NCBI GenBank assembly: GCA_002729295.1
Contig: PBTU01000021.1
Coordinates: 1 to 20,517 of the forward strand
Length of the DNA: 20,517 nt
Source of the DNA: Verrucomicrobiales bacterium
GTDB taxonomy: Bacteria > Verrucomicrobiota > Verrucomicrobiia > Verrucomicrobiales > Akkermansiaceae
Direction of reading: 5' to 3'
Shown: positions 1-7,916 of the stretch, one piece after another
How the letters are laid out: every line of letters starts with the position of its first letter
How positions within the stretch are numbered: the first letter of the stretch is position 1
Made by a program: the position numbers and the translations under genes
Notes under the pieces: generated by a model
The model's input: the letters and a program-made list of their open reading frames with translations, nothing else
Told to the model about the DNA's origin: nothing
Databases searched by the model: none

Positions 1-164
1 TAATACGTCAGGAAAGCCAAAGGCTTAAACCAAATCGCTCATCGCCAGCTTGGCAAATCACGGGGTTTTCTAAATTTCCTAGGGTGCAGTTCTAAAACTC
101 TCCTGTAAAAAAACCACTTTCGGCAGTGTATTGTCGGCCGATAGTTCGCAAACTAAATGAATCA

Positions 165-1484
165 ATGAGTTCAGTCGTAGACAAAAAGAAAGCCACCCGG
201 GCGGGGAATTATTTCATTTCGAATTATCCTCCCTTTTCGTTTTGGTCGGATGATCAGAATGCCCAGGTCGAGGCCGCTTACGATCAACCGTCGAAAGAAG
301 GAGTGCCACTGGGTCTCTATCACCACCTTCCCTTTTGCCGGAGACGTTGTCATTTCTGCTACTTTCGCGTATACACCAATAAGAGCGCGGACGAGATCAG
401 GCACTACCTAGACTCGACGGTAACCGAACTTGAGATGATGGCACGCAAGCCGCTCATCGATGGACGAAAGCCCCGGTTTATTTATTTCGGTGGGGGAACG
501 CCTTCGTATCTCTCGGCGAAGCAGTTGGGAGGGTTGACTGACCGCATGAAAACCATTCTTCCATGGGATGATGCCAAGGAAGTGGCCTTTGAGTGTGAGC
601 CGGGCACCTTGAACCCGGGCAAGCTGGCGGCGATTAAAGACATCGGGGTGACGCGCTTGAGTTTGGGGATTGAAAACTTTGATGACCACATTCTTGAAAT
701 TAACGGACGGGCACATCGCTCGAGGGAGGTCGGGCGGGCCTACGAGCGGGCGCAGGCGGAGGGATTTGACCAGATCAATATTGATTTGATCTCTGGAATG
801 ATCGAGGAGACCGAAGAGAACTGGCAGCGTAATATTGAAAAGACAATCGAGTATGCGCCGGACAGCGTGACGATTTACCAAATGGAAATCCCGTATAACA
901 CGACGATCTACAAGGAGATGAAGGACAACGGAAAACTCGTTGCTCCCGTGGCCGATTGGGAAACGAAGCGTCGCTGGGTCAAGGAAGCTTTCGCGGCTCT
1001 TGAGAGCGCGGGTTACACGATTAGCTCGGGTTACACTGCAGTGAAGAATCCGGAGAAGACGAAATTTGAATATCGTGATTCCCTCTGGGGAGGCGCTGAC
1101 TTGCTCGGATTGGGCGTGGCTTCCTTCTCACATGCGGCTGGACTTCATTATCAAAATCTCACCGAGATTGATGATTATACCAAAGCCATCGAAGCCGGCC
1201 AGATGCCGACCAAGCGGAGCTTCCGCACGACGGAAGAGCAGCGCATGATTCGTGAGTTCATCCTTCAGATGAAACTGGGCAGGGTGGACAGCTCCTACTT
1301 CGATCGGAAGTTTGGTGTCGACGTTGTGAATCGCTGGAGTGAAGAGCTTGAGCAGCTTGCTGACGAGGGCTTGCTCAATGTGATCGATGGCAAGATTCTC
1401 CTCGAGCGTGATGGCTTGTTGTGTGTCGACAACATCTTGCATGACTTTTTCCTACCCGAGCATCGTACTGACCGCATTGTCTAG
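165..1484 (+). CDS. HemN/HemW-like radical SAM protein (coproporphyrinogen III oxidase family)
   Basis: This is a radical SAM enzyme of about 439 residues. The cluster-binding CxxxCxxC is seen as CRRRCHFCYF (C58, C62, C65), followed by the SAM-contact motif YFGGGTP at 107-113 and a HemN-type core (TRLSLGIENF, INIDLISGM, then SVTIYQME). True HemN/HemW usually read CxYCDF; here the last Cys is followed by YFRVY, so a role in haem synthesis is doubtful. HemN-like relatives include class C radical SAM methyltransferases and cyclopropanases of secondary metabolism, and this role would suit the neighbours. An in-frame GTG at 126 would add 13 residues. ATG at 165 is preferred because the conserved part starts later and the extension looks non-coding; neither start has a clear Shine-Dalgarno. 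It is the first gene of the cluster and its stop overlaps or abuts the next start. Family is confident; substrate unknown. Confidence 0.88.
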   Translation: MSSVVDKKKATRAGNYFISNYPPFSFWSDDQNAQVEAAYDQPSKEGVPLGLYHHLPFCRRRCHFCYFRVYTNKSADEIRHYLDSTVTELEMMARKPLIDGRKPRFIYFGGGTPSYLSAKQLGGLTDRMKTILPWDDAKEVAFECEPGTLNPGKLAAIKDIGVTRLSLGIENFDDHILEINGRAHRSREVGRAYERAQAEGFDQINIDLISGMIEETEENWQRNIEKTIEYAPDSVTIYQMEIPYNTTIYKEMKDNGKLVAPVADWETKRRWVKEAFAALESAGYTISSGYTAVKNPEKTKFEYRDSLWGGADLLGLGVASFSHAAGLHYQNLTEIDDYTKAIEAGQMPTKRSFRTTEEQRMIREFILQMKLGRVDSSYFDRKFGVDVVNRWSEELEQLADEGLLNVIDGKILLERDGLLCVDNILHDFFLPEHRTDRIV

Positions 1485-1486
1485 TG

Positions 1487-2014
1487 ATGGATTTTTCGCA
1501 AGAGATCACACGAGTGCTGGAAGCGTCATTGTTGAAGGAGGTCGACTTTGTTCCAGTCAAGCCGGATGACCTTGAGGCGCCTTACCGCGACTTGCTGGAT
1601 CATGGTCGGGATATGACCTCGACTTTGGCGAAGTTTCATGGCAAGAATATTTCTCTTAAGGTATTGAGGACCAGTCGTATTGGAGATAAATATTTACGCG
1701 AAGTGATTCTCTATTCAGGTGAAAAGCCCGTGGAGTATGGCCTGATCGAAGTGCATCTGAATCACTACCGGGATGATTTGCGCGAACGGATCCTGGCGGA
1801 AACTGAACCGCTAGGCTGCATTTTGAATGACAGCGAGATTGCCTATGAAAGTAAGCCGGTGGGATTTTTAAAAATCTCATCGGGTGAATTTTCTCCAGAC
1901 TTTTTTCCCCCGGCGGGTGGCGAATCTCTTTTTGGACGTTATAATAGCCTGTTTGATGAAAGTGACCGGGTAATTGCCCGTATTTTAGAAATTCTACCAA
2001 GAGAAAAACCATGA
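1487..2014 (+). CDS. Chorismate lyase-like protein (UbiC/DUF98 type)
   Basis: This is a soluble protein of about 175 residues, the usual length for chorismate pyruvate-lyases, which convert chorismate to 4-hydroxybenzoate and pyruvate. The family pattern is visible in order: a 'LLDHGRDMTSTLAKFHG' stretch near 36-52, YLREVIL at 69-75 (R71 would match the ligand-binding Arg of UbiC), and PLG at 108-110. The C-terminal part (LFGRYNSLF, then ILEILP) resembles DUF98 proteins. Overall similarity is that of a divergent relative, so it may make a different hydroxybenzoate or only bind an aromatic acid. An alternative GTG start at 1484 overlaps the upstream TAG; ATG at 1487 was chosen. The stop overlaps the next gene's ATG in an ATGA, so translation is probably coupled. 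The assignment comes from remembered motifs rather than an alignment. Confidence 0.65.
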   Translation: MDFSQEITRVLEASLLKEVDFVPVKPDDLEAPYRDLLDHGRDMTSTLAKFHGKNISLKVLRTSRIGDKYLREVILYSGEKPVEYGLIEVHLNHYRDDLRERILAETEPLGCILNDSEIAYESKPVGFLKISSGEFSPDFFPPAGGESLFGRYNSLFDESDRVIARILEILPREKP

Positions 2015-3288
2015 TTTCAAAAATAAAAAACGACTGCGATGTTCTTATTATTGGGGCTGGCCCGGCCGGGTCGACGGCTGCGACAATTCTTTCAGGGGAA
2101 AAAGGGAAAAAAGTGATCGTTTTGGAGAAGGGGCATTTTCCGCGCTACCACGTGGGCGAGTCTTTGATACCACATTGTTATGACACGCTGGAGCGCATTG
2201 GAATGGTGGATCGTCTCAATGGAGCAGGGTTTCAAAGCAAACAAAGCGTGCAATTTGTGAATCCCGATGGTGAGCTCTCTGCGCCGTTCTATTTTTCCAA
2301 ACACACCGATCATCCCCGGGCGAAAACCTGGCAAGTGGATCGGGCGACTTTCGACACCATGATGATGGAGCGCGCTCGCGAGGCGGGAGCCGAAGTGCGG
2401 GAGGGGATCAAAGTCTTGGATTTCTTAGAGGAAGAGGGTGTGGTGATCGGTGTAACTGCGGAGGATGAGTCGGGGAAGGTTTTTGAAGTGCGGGCATCCA
2501 TGACGATGGATGCGACTGGTCGCGACGCCCTCTTCCAGCGAAAGAAGAAATGGCGGAAGCGTGATCCCAAGCTTAACAAGATCGCGATTTGGACAAATTA
2601 CAAAGGAGCGAAGCGTGATCCTGGTGTAGATGAAGGTGCGACTACGGTGGCGTATGTGCAGGAGAAGGGGTGGTTTTGGAATATTCCTCTCAAGGATGAT
2701 ATCGTGAGCACCGGGATTGTAGCGGAGAGGGATTACCTTTATCGCGATGGTCGTGATCTCCATGAGATCTATCAACGTGAAATCAAGGAGAACAAGTGGG
2801 TGGAAGAGCATCTTTCGGAGGGTGAGCAGATCGGCGAATATTGGGTCACTGGGGAGTACTCTTATCGTGCCGAAAATTGTGCCGCGGATGGCCTGGTGCT
2901 CATTGGCGATGCCTTTGCCTTCTTGGATCCGGTCTTCTCATCGGGGGTTTATTTGGCGCTGACCACAGGCTCCCTCGGGGCTGATGCTGTGGCTGATGCT
3001 CTGGAGGCTGATGATGCGAGTGCGGAGAGATTTTTGGGTTATGGCGAGCGGGTCTGCAAAGGAATCGAATGGATGCGGAAATTGGTTTACGCCTTCTATG
3101 ACGAAAATTTCAGTTTCAAGGATGTCGCGATGAAATACGCTGAAGTGAGTCGCGATCTGACCGACTGCCTGATTGGTGATTTGATCGACAAGGATTACGA
3201 ACAACTTTTTGATCGCGTGAGCGAATTTGCCGAGCTTCCGGAAGAGCTTCCACATGGGAAAACAGTGGCGGGTTCCTCCACAAACTAA
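2011..3288 (+). CDS. Flavin-dependent halogenase-family oxidoreductase
   Basis: This is a 425-residue FAD-dependent enzyme. The N-terminus has a dinucleotide-binding GAGPAG at 15-20. Next come FPRYHVGESLIP at 43-54, typical of tryptophan-halogenase-like and geranylgeranyl-reductase-like enzymes, and GFQSKQSVQF, which places K77 where phenol/ACP halogenases carry their catalytic Lys. Further on are WFWNIP, matching the halogenase WxWxIP motif, and VLIGDAFAFLDPVFSSG, which combines the FAD-binding GD with the F-x-P-x-S-x-G signature. All three halogenase motifs are therefore present. Some relatives only hydroxylate or oxidise, so chlorination or bromination is not proven. No flavin reductase gene is seen in the window. 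The start overlaps the preceding stop (ATGA), and the next gene starts one base after this stop. The substrate may be the aromatic product of the upstream chorismate-lyase-like enzyme. Confidence 0.85.
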   Translation: MISKIKNDCDVLIIGAGPAGSTAATILSGEKGKKVIVLEKGHFPRYHVGESLIPHCYDTLERIGMVDRLNGAGFQSKQSVQFVNPDGELSAPFYFSKHTDHPRAKTWQVDRATFDTMMMERAREAGAEVREGIKVLDFLEEEGVVIGVTAEDESGKVFEVRASMTMDATGRDALFQRKKKWRKRDPKLNKIAIWTNYKGAKRDPGVDEGATTVAYVQEKGWFWNIPLKDDIVSTGIVAERDYLYRDGRDLHEIYQREIKENKWVEEHLSEGEQIGEYWVTGEYSYRAENCAADGLVLIGDAFAFLDPVFSSGVYLALTTGSLGADAVADALEADDASAERFLGYGERVCKGIEWMRKLVYAFYDENFSFKDVAMKYAEVSRDLTDCLIGDLIDKDYEQLFDRVSEFAELPEELPHGKTVAGSSTN

Positions 3289-3289
3289 G

Positions 3290-4561
3290 GTGAAGATCAC
3301 GATCCTAACTGCCGGTACCGGGAGCTACTATTGCGGGGCCTGCATGCGGGACAACGCACTGGTAAAGGCTTTGAGAGTTCTTGGGCATGATGCTCATCTC
3401 GTTCCGATGTATCTGCCGATGGAGCTCGATGAAGAGGGGGCAGATGTCGAGACGCCCGTCTTTTTTGGTGGGATCAATGTGTGGCTTCAAGGGAAGTATC
3501 GCATTTTTCGGAAGTTGCCGCGTTGGGTTGACCGCTTATTCAATGGTCGCGGGTTGCTTCGGGTCGTGGCGAAAAAGAGCCACATGACCTCGGCCAAAGA
3601 GCAAGGTGAAATGACTTATCTCATGCTGAATTTTGAGGAAAGCCATTTGGGCAAGGAACTCGATAAACTGGTGGAGTGGTTGGAGTGCGAAGGGAAGCCT
3701 GACGTAGTTGTTCTTTCGAATGCCCTGTTGGGTGGATTGACCCGCGAACTTAAGCGGCGTCTGGGGGCGCCAGTAGTGTGCACTTTTCAGGGGGAAGATT
3801 CCTTTCTCGACGGTCTGCCCGAGCCGTGGAAGACAAAGTGTTGGGATGAGATGGGTCTCCGAGTTAAAGAGTGTGATGCCTTGATTTCTCCAAGTCGATT
3901 TTTCGCGAAGCTGATGGAGGAAAGACTCGGAGTATCATCTGAAGTGGTTCCGAATGGCATAGATCTTGAAGGATATGAAGTGGGATCGGGAGAGGGGAAA
4001 ATTGGCTACTTTGCGCGGATGTATCATTACAAAGGCCTGAGCTTGCTAGTGGACGCCTTTATCCATTTGCGAACGAAGTTGGGTGATGAGAAGACGAAGT
4101 TCGCAGTAGCCGGAACGATGGGCGGGGGCGACGAGGAGTATGTTGCGGGCTTGAAGAGGAAACTCGGGGAGTATGGGCTGGAGGACGAAGTTTCGTGGCA
4201 TGCCAACGTGAGCAGGCAAGAGAAAGCGGCTTTTCTGGAAAGTCTTTCGGTTTTCTCGGTTCCGGCGATTTATCCGGAGGGATTCGGGCTTTATTTGGTT
4301 GAGGCAATGGCTTGTGGCGTGCCGGTAGTCATGCCGAGGGCTGCGGCTTTTACCGAGATTGTCGAGCCTGCGGAGTGTGGGATTTTGGTGGAACCCGGGA
4401 GCGCTGAAGCGCTAGCCAAGGGTTTGCAAACGATCTTAAAGGATTCGGGCTTGCGTAAATCGATGGGAGAAAAGGGTCGGATCGCGGTCGAGGATCGTTA
4501 TCATGTCGGGGCAATGGCAAAGAGCTTTGAACAAATTTTGCGAAAGGTGGTGGAGAAATGA
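3290..4561 (+). CDS. GT4 family glycosyltransferase
   Basis: This is a retaining GT-B glycosyltransferase of about 423 residues. The N-terminal Rossmann half opens with MKITILTAGTGSYYCGACMR, a conserved opening in a subgroup I recall from planctomycetes and verrucomicrobia. The C-terminal half has PNGIDLEGYE at 221-230, a FARMYHYKG loop and the EX7E motif EGFGLYLVE (E330, E338), then EAMACGVPVV. The start was set at GTG 3290, one base after the halogenase-family stop, because conserved sequence begins there. An earlier ATG at 3227 would overlap that gene by 62 bases with unconserved sequence. It ends in an ATGA overlap with the thioesterase, so it is part of the same transcription unit. It probably glycosylates the cluster's product or a lipid; donor and acceptor cannot be read from the sequence. 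Confidence 0.88.
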   Translation: MKITILTAGTGSYYCGACMRDNALVKALRVLGHDAHLVPMYLPMELDEEGADVETPVFFGGINVWLQGKYRIFRKLPRWVDRLFNGRGLLRVVAKKSHMTSAKEQGEMTYLMLNFEESHLGKELDKLVEWLECEGKPDVVVLSNALLGGLTRELKRRLGAPVVCTFQGEDSFLDGLPEPWKTKCWDEMGLRVKECDALISPSRFFAKLMEERLGVSSEVVPNGIDLEGYEVGSGEGKIGYFARMYHYKGLSLLVDAFIHLRTKLGDEKTKFAVAGTMGGGDEEYVAGLKRKLGEYGLEDEVSWHANVSRQEKAAFLESLSVFSVPAIYPEGFGLYLVEAMACGVPVVMPRAAAFTEIVEPAECGILVEPGSAEALAKGLQTILKDSGLRKSMGEKGRIAVEDRYHVGAMAKSFEQILRKVVEK

Positions 4562-4953
4562 GCACTTTATTTGAATGGTCTCGTCCGGTGGAGTTTTACG
4601 AAACTGATTTGGCGGGGATTGCCCACTTTTCAAATTTCTATCGCTGGATGGAATCGGCCGAGCATGCCTTTCTGCGCGAGCGGGGTATTGAGTTGCACGA
4701 TGGTGAGATCGGATGGCCGCGGGTGAATGCCTCCGCGGATTTTAAGAAGCCAATTAAGTTTGGTGACCTGGTGCGAGTGCGGGTTACCGTTTCCGAAGTG
4801 CGGACCTGTTCGGTATGTTACTCCTTTGAGTTTTTCGTGAATGATGACGACATCGTGCGCGCAACCGGCGAGATGATTTCGGTTTGCGTGAACCTGGCGA
4901 CGATGAAGGCGATGGAGATTTCCGAGGACATCCGGGCCAAGTTGGAACAATAG
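4558..4953 (+). CDS. Acyl-CoA thioesterase, YbgC/4-hydroxybenzoyl-CoA thioesterase hotdog family
   Basis: This is a 131-residue single hotdog-fold protein. The family signature is near the N-terminus: VEFYETDLAGIAHFSNFYRW at 11-30, with D17 in the position of the catalytic Asp of 4-hydroxybenzoyl-CoA thioesterase and YbgC. A FKKPIKFGDLVRV strand follows, as expected. Length is normal. The start overlaps the glycosyltransferase stop in an ATGA. In this context it could release an acyl or aromatic acid from CoA or ACP. YbgC-like enzymes occur in aryl-polyene and similar pigment clusters as well as with Tol-Pal, but no tol gene is here. Family is confident; substrate inferred only from neighbours. 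Confidence 0.88.
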   Translation: MSTLFEWSRPVEFYETDLAGIAHFSNFYRWMESAEHAFLRERGIELHDGEIGWPRVNASADFKKPIKFGDLVRVRVTVSEVRTCSVCYSFEFFVNDDDIVRATGEMISVCVNLATMKAMEISEDIRAKLEQ

Positions 4954-5001
4954 GGGTGGTCAATCGCGGGATGTTGAGCCATTCTTTGACCTCTAAGATC
5001 G

Positions 5002-5532
5002 ATGACTAAAAAAAATTCTATGAACTGGGTAACTTTTGCGCTGATGACGGTGGCCTTTTGGGGGCTATATGGAGTGTTCCTTCACAAAGGAGCAATGGGA
5101 ATGGCTGATCCGCAATTCGGTCGCTACAAAGCGTTTTTGGTAGTGGGGATCGCCTATTTCTTAGTGGCGGTATTGGCTCCTTTGATTCTTTTGAAAATGT
5201 CAGGGTCGGATCTCAAGTTGCCCGGCCCGGGCTTCAAATGGTCCTTGATTGCCGGAGTGGTAGGAGCGCTCGGAGCGCTTGGGGTTCTGCTGGCTTTTGG
5301 GAAAGGCGGTCCACCCTCCGCAGTGATGTCGATCATCTTTGCGGGCGCTCCGGTAGTCAATGCTGTGGTTGCTTTAAGTATGCATCCACCGGCAGGGGGA
5401 TTGGGAGCCTTGCGTTGGCAGTTTTTTGCCGGGATTGTTTTGGCCGCTGTGGGTGGCTGCCTGGTCACCATGTATAAAGATCCTAAGCCAGCCAAGGCGG
5501 CGGAAGAAAGCGCTACGGTTGCGAAGCCGTAA
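5002..5532 (+). CDS. DMT/EamA-like small membrane protein
   Basis: This 176-residue integral membrane protein has about five hydrophobic segments (roughly 10-26, 43-66, 79-100, 105-123 and 138-158) and a short hydrophilic Ala/Lys-rich tail. It resembles a half-length drug/metabolite transporter: an FWGLYGVFLHKG opening in the first helix, GALGVLLAFGKGGPPSAVMS, and a final helix ending in VGGCLVTMYKDP. It lies 48 bases after the thioesterase on the same strand and may export or sense the product of the preceding enzymes, but the gap leaves room for separate transcription. A second Met at residue 7 is an alternative start. The transporter role is by resemblance only. Confidence 0.7.
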   Translation: MTKKNSMNWVTFALMTVAFWGLYGVFLHKGAMGMADPQFGRYKAFLVVGIAYFLVAVLAPLILLKMSGSDLKLPGPGFKWSLIAGVVGALGALGVLLAFGKGGPPSAVMSIIFAGAPVVNAVVALSMHPPAGGLGALRWQFFAGIVLAAVGGCLVTMYKDPKPAKAAEESATVAKP

Positions 5533-5562
5533 GGGGCAATACTTTGCCCTGATTATTTGAGG
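5533..5562 (+). terminator. Possible terminator after the biosynthetic cluster
   Basis: GGGCAA (5534-5539) and TTGCCC (5544-5549) form a 6-bp stem around TACT, starting just after the stop at 5530-5532. The following ATTATTTGA is only moderately T-rich, so this is a weak intrinsic terminator candidate. Confidence 0.4.
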
Positions 5563-5790
5563 CGGTGACGTTCTACTAACTTGGGTGTGGGTTTGACCGG
5601 GGTGGGTGGATTCTGAGTACTGAAATGAAAAGAAATTACGGTAATGATCATTGGGGTGAGTAGTTTTATGACTCGGGGGTAAGGCCCGGAGAGAGGTTTT
5701 TCGTCTGAAGAGATTTTCTCATGTGGAGTGAAAACATCGTCTCGCCGCGGGGAGGTGCTTGTCTTACTCTGGTTTCAAGAAAGGGAGAGC

Positions 5791-6738
5791 ATGGATTTAA
5801 AAGACCTGAATAAAGAGAAAGATCAGGCCTACCAAACGAGAGGTCGGGTGGAGCTTGAAGGTCCGAGTGAGAATCTCATTGAGGGAGCTACACAACTAGA
5901 AGAACGATGGGAGGCTACACAGTCCGGATTGCCCAAATTGATGGTGATCTCAGTTATCGGGGGTTTGGTTGGGGTAGTGTTGGCGATGGTGATTTTTTAT
6001 CGAATGTCTGTAAATCCAGCTGAAGAGAATCCCAGGTCCGAGCCTGAACTTGTCGTGGTTGAGGAAGTCAATTTCATCGAGCGTTCGACCACAAGCGAAG
6101 TTCATCAGGCAGTTGAAAAAACGGTGAGGGGATTTATGGAGGCGAAGTCCAATATGGAGCGGTGTCTTTATGTTCTGGGTGGCGATCGTTTGAAAGAGAC
6201 GATGGATGAGTTTTATGCGCGCTATGGATCGGCGAGTCAGCCGCAGGGATTTGGGGAAATGCGGAAACCTGAGCCGGGGGCATTCGAAGGGGAAACCATT
6301 ATGTTTGCCCTGGCGGTTGACCGAAGCGGAAAGAAGGCGTGGATGTATAGTTTGTTTCCGAGGGGCGATGGCATGAAGATCGATTGGGAAGCCTCGGTGA
6401 GTTACGGCGAGTATTCCTGGCCGCGGTTTCTTCGGGAAAAGCGGAAAGAGAAAACACAGATGCGGGTGTATTTGCAACGTCTGCCGAGTTTTAAGGCGAC
6501 GAGGAAATTGCCGAACGAAGCGGATGCTTATGAAGTGACTGCTTTTGGCGAGACACAGATCGAAGTGCTCTACGTGGCGAAGGAAAGTGAAGTGAACGAA
6601 GCCTTGCAGGCCGTCGTTCCTGAGAAGTTGAAGCACCCGGTGAATCTTTTTCTGAGTTGGAATGAGAAGGGAGAACTGCAAGCCGACGAATTCATCCACA
6701 ATTTATGGGCTACTCCGGAACGCAAAAAAAACGAGTGA
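5791..6738 (+). CDS. Single-pass membrane protein of unknown function
   Basis: I do not recognise this family. From ATG 5791 the product is about 315 residues: a charged N-terminal segment of some 48 residues, one transmembrane helix (about 50-71), then a soluble part of about 240 residues with no Cys pairs or obvious catalytic motif. The orientation of the large domain is not decided by the sequence. The start is set by AAAGGGAGAG immediately upstream, one of the few good Shine-Dalgarno sequences in the window; an in-frame GTG at 5728 is rejected for lacking one. It lies 258 bases after the DMT-like gene with a candidate terminator between, so it is probably its own unit. Its last codons (poly-A, Lys-Lys-Asn-Glu) double as part of the terminator of the converging gene. 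Confidence 0.75.
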   Translation: MDLKDLNKEKDQAYQTRGRVELEGPSENLIEGATQLEERWEATQSGLPKLMVISVIGGLVGVVLAMVIFYRMSVNPAEENPRSEPELVVVEEVNFIERSTTSEVHQAVEKTVRGFMEAKSNMERCLYVLGGDRLKETMDEFYARYGSASQPQGFGEMRKPEPGAFEGETIMFALAVDRSGKKAWMYSLFPRGDGMKIDWEASVSYGEYSWPRFLREKRKEKTQMRVYLQRLPSFKATRKLPNEADAYEVTAFGETQIEVLYVAKESEVNEALQAVVPEKLKHPVNLFLSWNEKGELQADEFIHNLWATPERKKNE

Positions 6739-6752
6739 GAAATCCTCACTCG
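6724..6752 (-). terminator. Rho-independent terminator of the PEP-CTERM protease gene
   Basis: A perfect 8-bp stem (CGAGTGAG 6732-6739 and CTCACTCG 6745-6752) encloses a 5-base loop. Read on the - strand it is followed by an uninterrupted run of eight T (complement of 6724-6731), a textbook intrinsic terminator for the gene ending at 6784. On the + strand the tail (CTTAATTG) is poor. The hairpin and T run sit inside the last codons of the converging + strand gene. Confidence 0.85.
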
Positions 6753-6783
6753 CTTAATTGAAAATTTCGTTTGAAAATCTGAT

Positions 6784-7848
6784 CTATCGTTTGCGTCTTT
6801 GGGTAGCGAACCCGAGAGTCACGAGGGTAAGAAGCGTGGTGGATGGCTCTGGAATTAGATTAAGATCGTAACCAATGACGTCAATGGCATCGAGGTCGAG
6901 CTGACTGAGGATGTTGATTTGCCCCGAAGGGTTGGCTGTGGGGTCGAAAATGCCAAGGCCAAGGTTGTCTTTCCAGTGGCTGGCTTGCCGGCCGTCGCCA
7001 TTGAAGCTTCCGGTTGAGAAGGGCGCAATGTTGGTAGTGCCTCCGTCGAGGGAGTAGTAGGGTGCTCCTCCGGTGGCCAGGTCCAATTGCCCCGGTGCGT
7101 TGTAGCGGAAGAGATCGGCAACAGTGACAACGGCAAAGGCGTTCAAGTCCTGGGGACTGAAGGGGCCTGCGCCATGGCTTGCGTCGACGGAATCGACACC
7201 ACTTCGGAAGCCCAAGGCGTGTCCGATTTCATGAACGGTGACTCCTACAAAGTCCTGAAGGCCCGCCCCGACACCGTCGGATTGATCATAATCCCAGTAA
7301 AAGGAGGAATTAAAAGCGATACCTGCGTCGTTGCCAGAGCTGTTGGCGCTAATGAGGCCAAGAGCTTTGGCGTTGGCAGTGTTGACGTCGAGGAACTTGT
7401 TGTTGTTGGAGGCGTTGCTGTCGATGATGACGTCTCCGTTATTCGTCGAGCCGGTAACGTTGGTTCGGAACGAAAGAGAGGGCCCAGTCGGGAGATTGGC
7501 GATTGCGGTGAGATCGTTGGCGGAAGGAGCTGTTTCGGCAATTAAGGCGCCCCTAACTGCAGTATAAGAGGGGGTAACGAGAGATCGGCTGGTTGAGGCC
7601 AGGACGGAGGTCCCAAATGGATTGCCATTAATGTCACTGTCGTCGAAACGGATGTCCAAATTGACCTCTATATTGTTGATGATCAGTCCTTCCCAAATTG
7701 CTGTAGCGTCCTGAAAAGCCTGAAGAGCGGCGGCATTCATGCCACCCGGGGTGATGTCGTTAAGGTTGAAAGTGATGGCTTGGCTGCCAACTGGAATCAG
7801 CGCCACAGCGGAAATGACGCCGATTTTGGGAAGAGGATGAATAGGCAT
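6784..7848 (-). CDS. Secreted metzincin-like metalloprotease with PEP-CTERM sorting signal
   Basis: This is an exported protein of about 354 residues. A signal peptide covers about 1-24 (hydrophobic core, then GSQA). The zinc motif is TVHEIGHALGFRSG, with H206, E207 and H210 as expected for HExxHxxG, followed by a Gly/Ser/Asp-rich C-terminal part. The protein ends with a PEP-CTERM signal: PEP at 333-335, a short hydrophobic stretch and the basic tail QRRKR. PEP-CTERM proteins are processed at the inner membrane by an exosortase and delivered to the surface; no exosortase gene is in this window. The overall layout resembles the NF038122-type PEP-CTERM metalloproteases as I recall them. ATG 7848 was chosen over a TTG at 7851. 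A strong terminator follows. Protease activity is inferred from the motif. Confidence 0.87.
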   Translation of the reverse strand: MPIHPLPKIGVISAVALIPVGSQAITFNLNDITPGGMNAAALQAFQDATAIWEGLIINNIEVNLDIRFDDSDINGNPFGTSVLASTSRSLVTPSYTAVRGALIAETAPSANDLTAIANLPTGPSLSFRTNVTGSTNNGDVIIDSNASNNNKFLDVNTANAKALGLISANSSGNDAGIAFNSSFYWDYDQSDGVGAGLQDFVGVTVHEIGHALGFRSGVDSVDASHGAGPFSPQDLNAFAVVTVADLFRYNAPGQLDLATGGAPYYSLDGGTTNIAPFSTGSFNGDGRQASHWKDNLGLGIFDPTANPSGQINILSQLDLDAIDVIGYDLNLIPEPSTTLLTLVTLGFATQRRKR

Positions 7849-7855
7849 CAAAAGG

Positions 7856-7883
7856 TATTTATAGAACGGGAAAAAGGGCTCAA
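7856..7883 (-). promoter_or_regulatory. Candidate promoter of the PEP-CTERM protease gene
   Basis: On the - strand TTGAGC (complement 7878-7883) and a TATAAATA stretch (complement 7856-7863) are separated by 14-16 bases depending on the hexamer chosen. The -10 lies only about 8 bases before the ATG, implying a very short leader. The spacing is imperfect, so confidence is low. Confidence 0.3.
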
Positions 7884-7916
7884 GGAGAATTGTAATTAAT
7901 TACCGGTAGATTTTTC

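Noticed and set aside
1..125. Possible end of an upstream gene or a terminator at the left edge
   Set aside because: One frame is open for about 31 codons but has no recognisable peptide, and the small stems (AAGCC/GGCTT, GCCA/TGGC) are only 4-5 bp.
5950..6699. Long 249-residue open frame on the - strand
   Set aside because: It is antisense to the membrane protein gene at 5791-6738, rich in His/Arg/Pro and without family motifs; a shadow.
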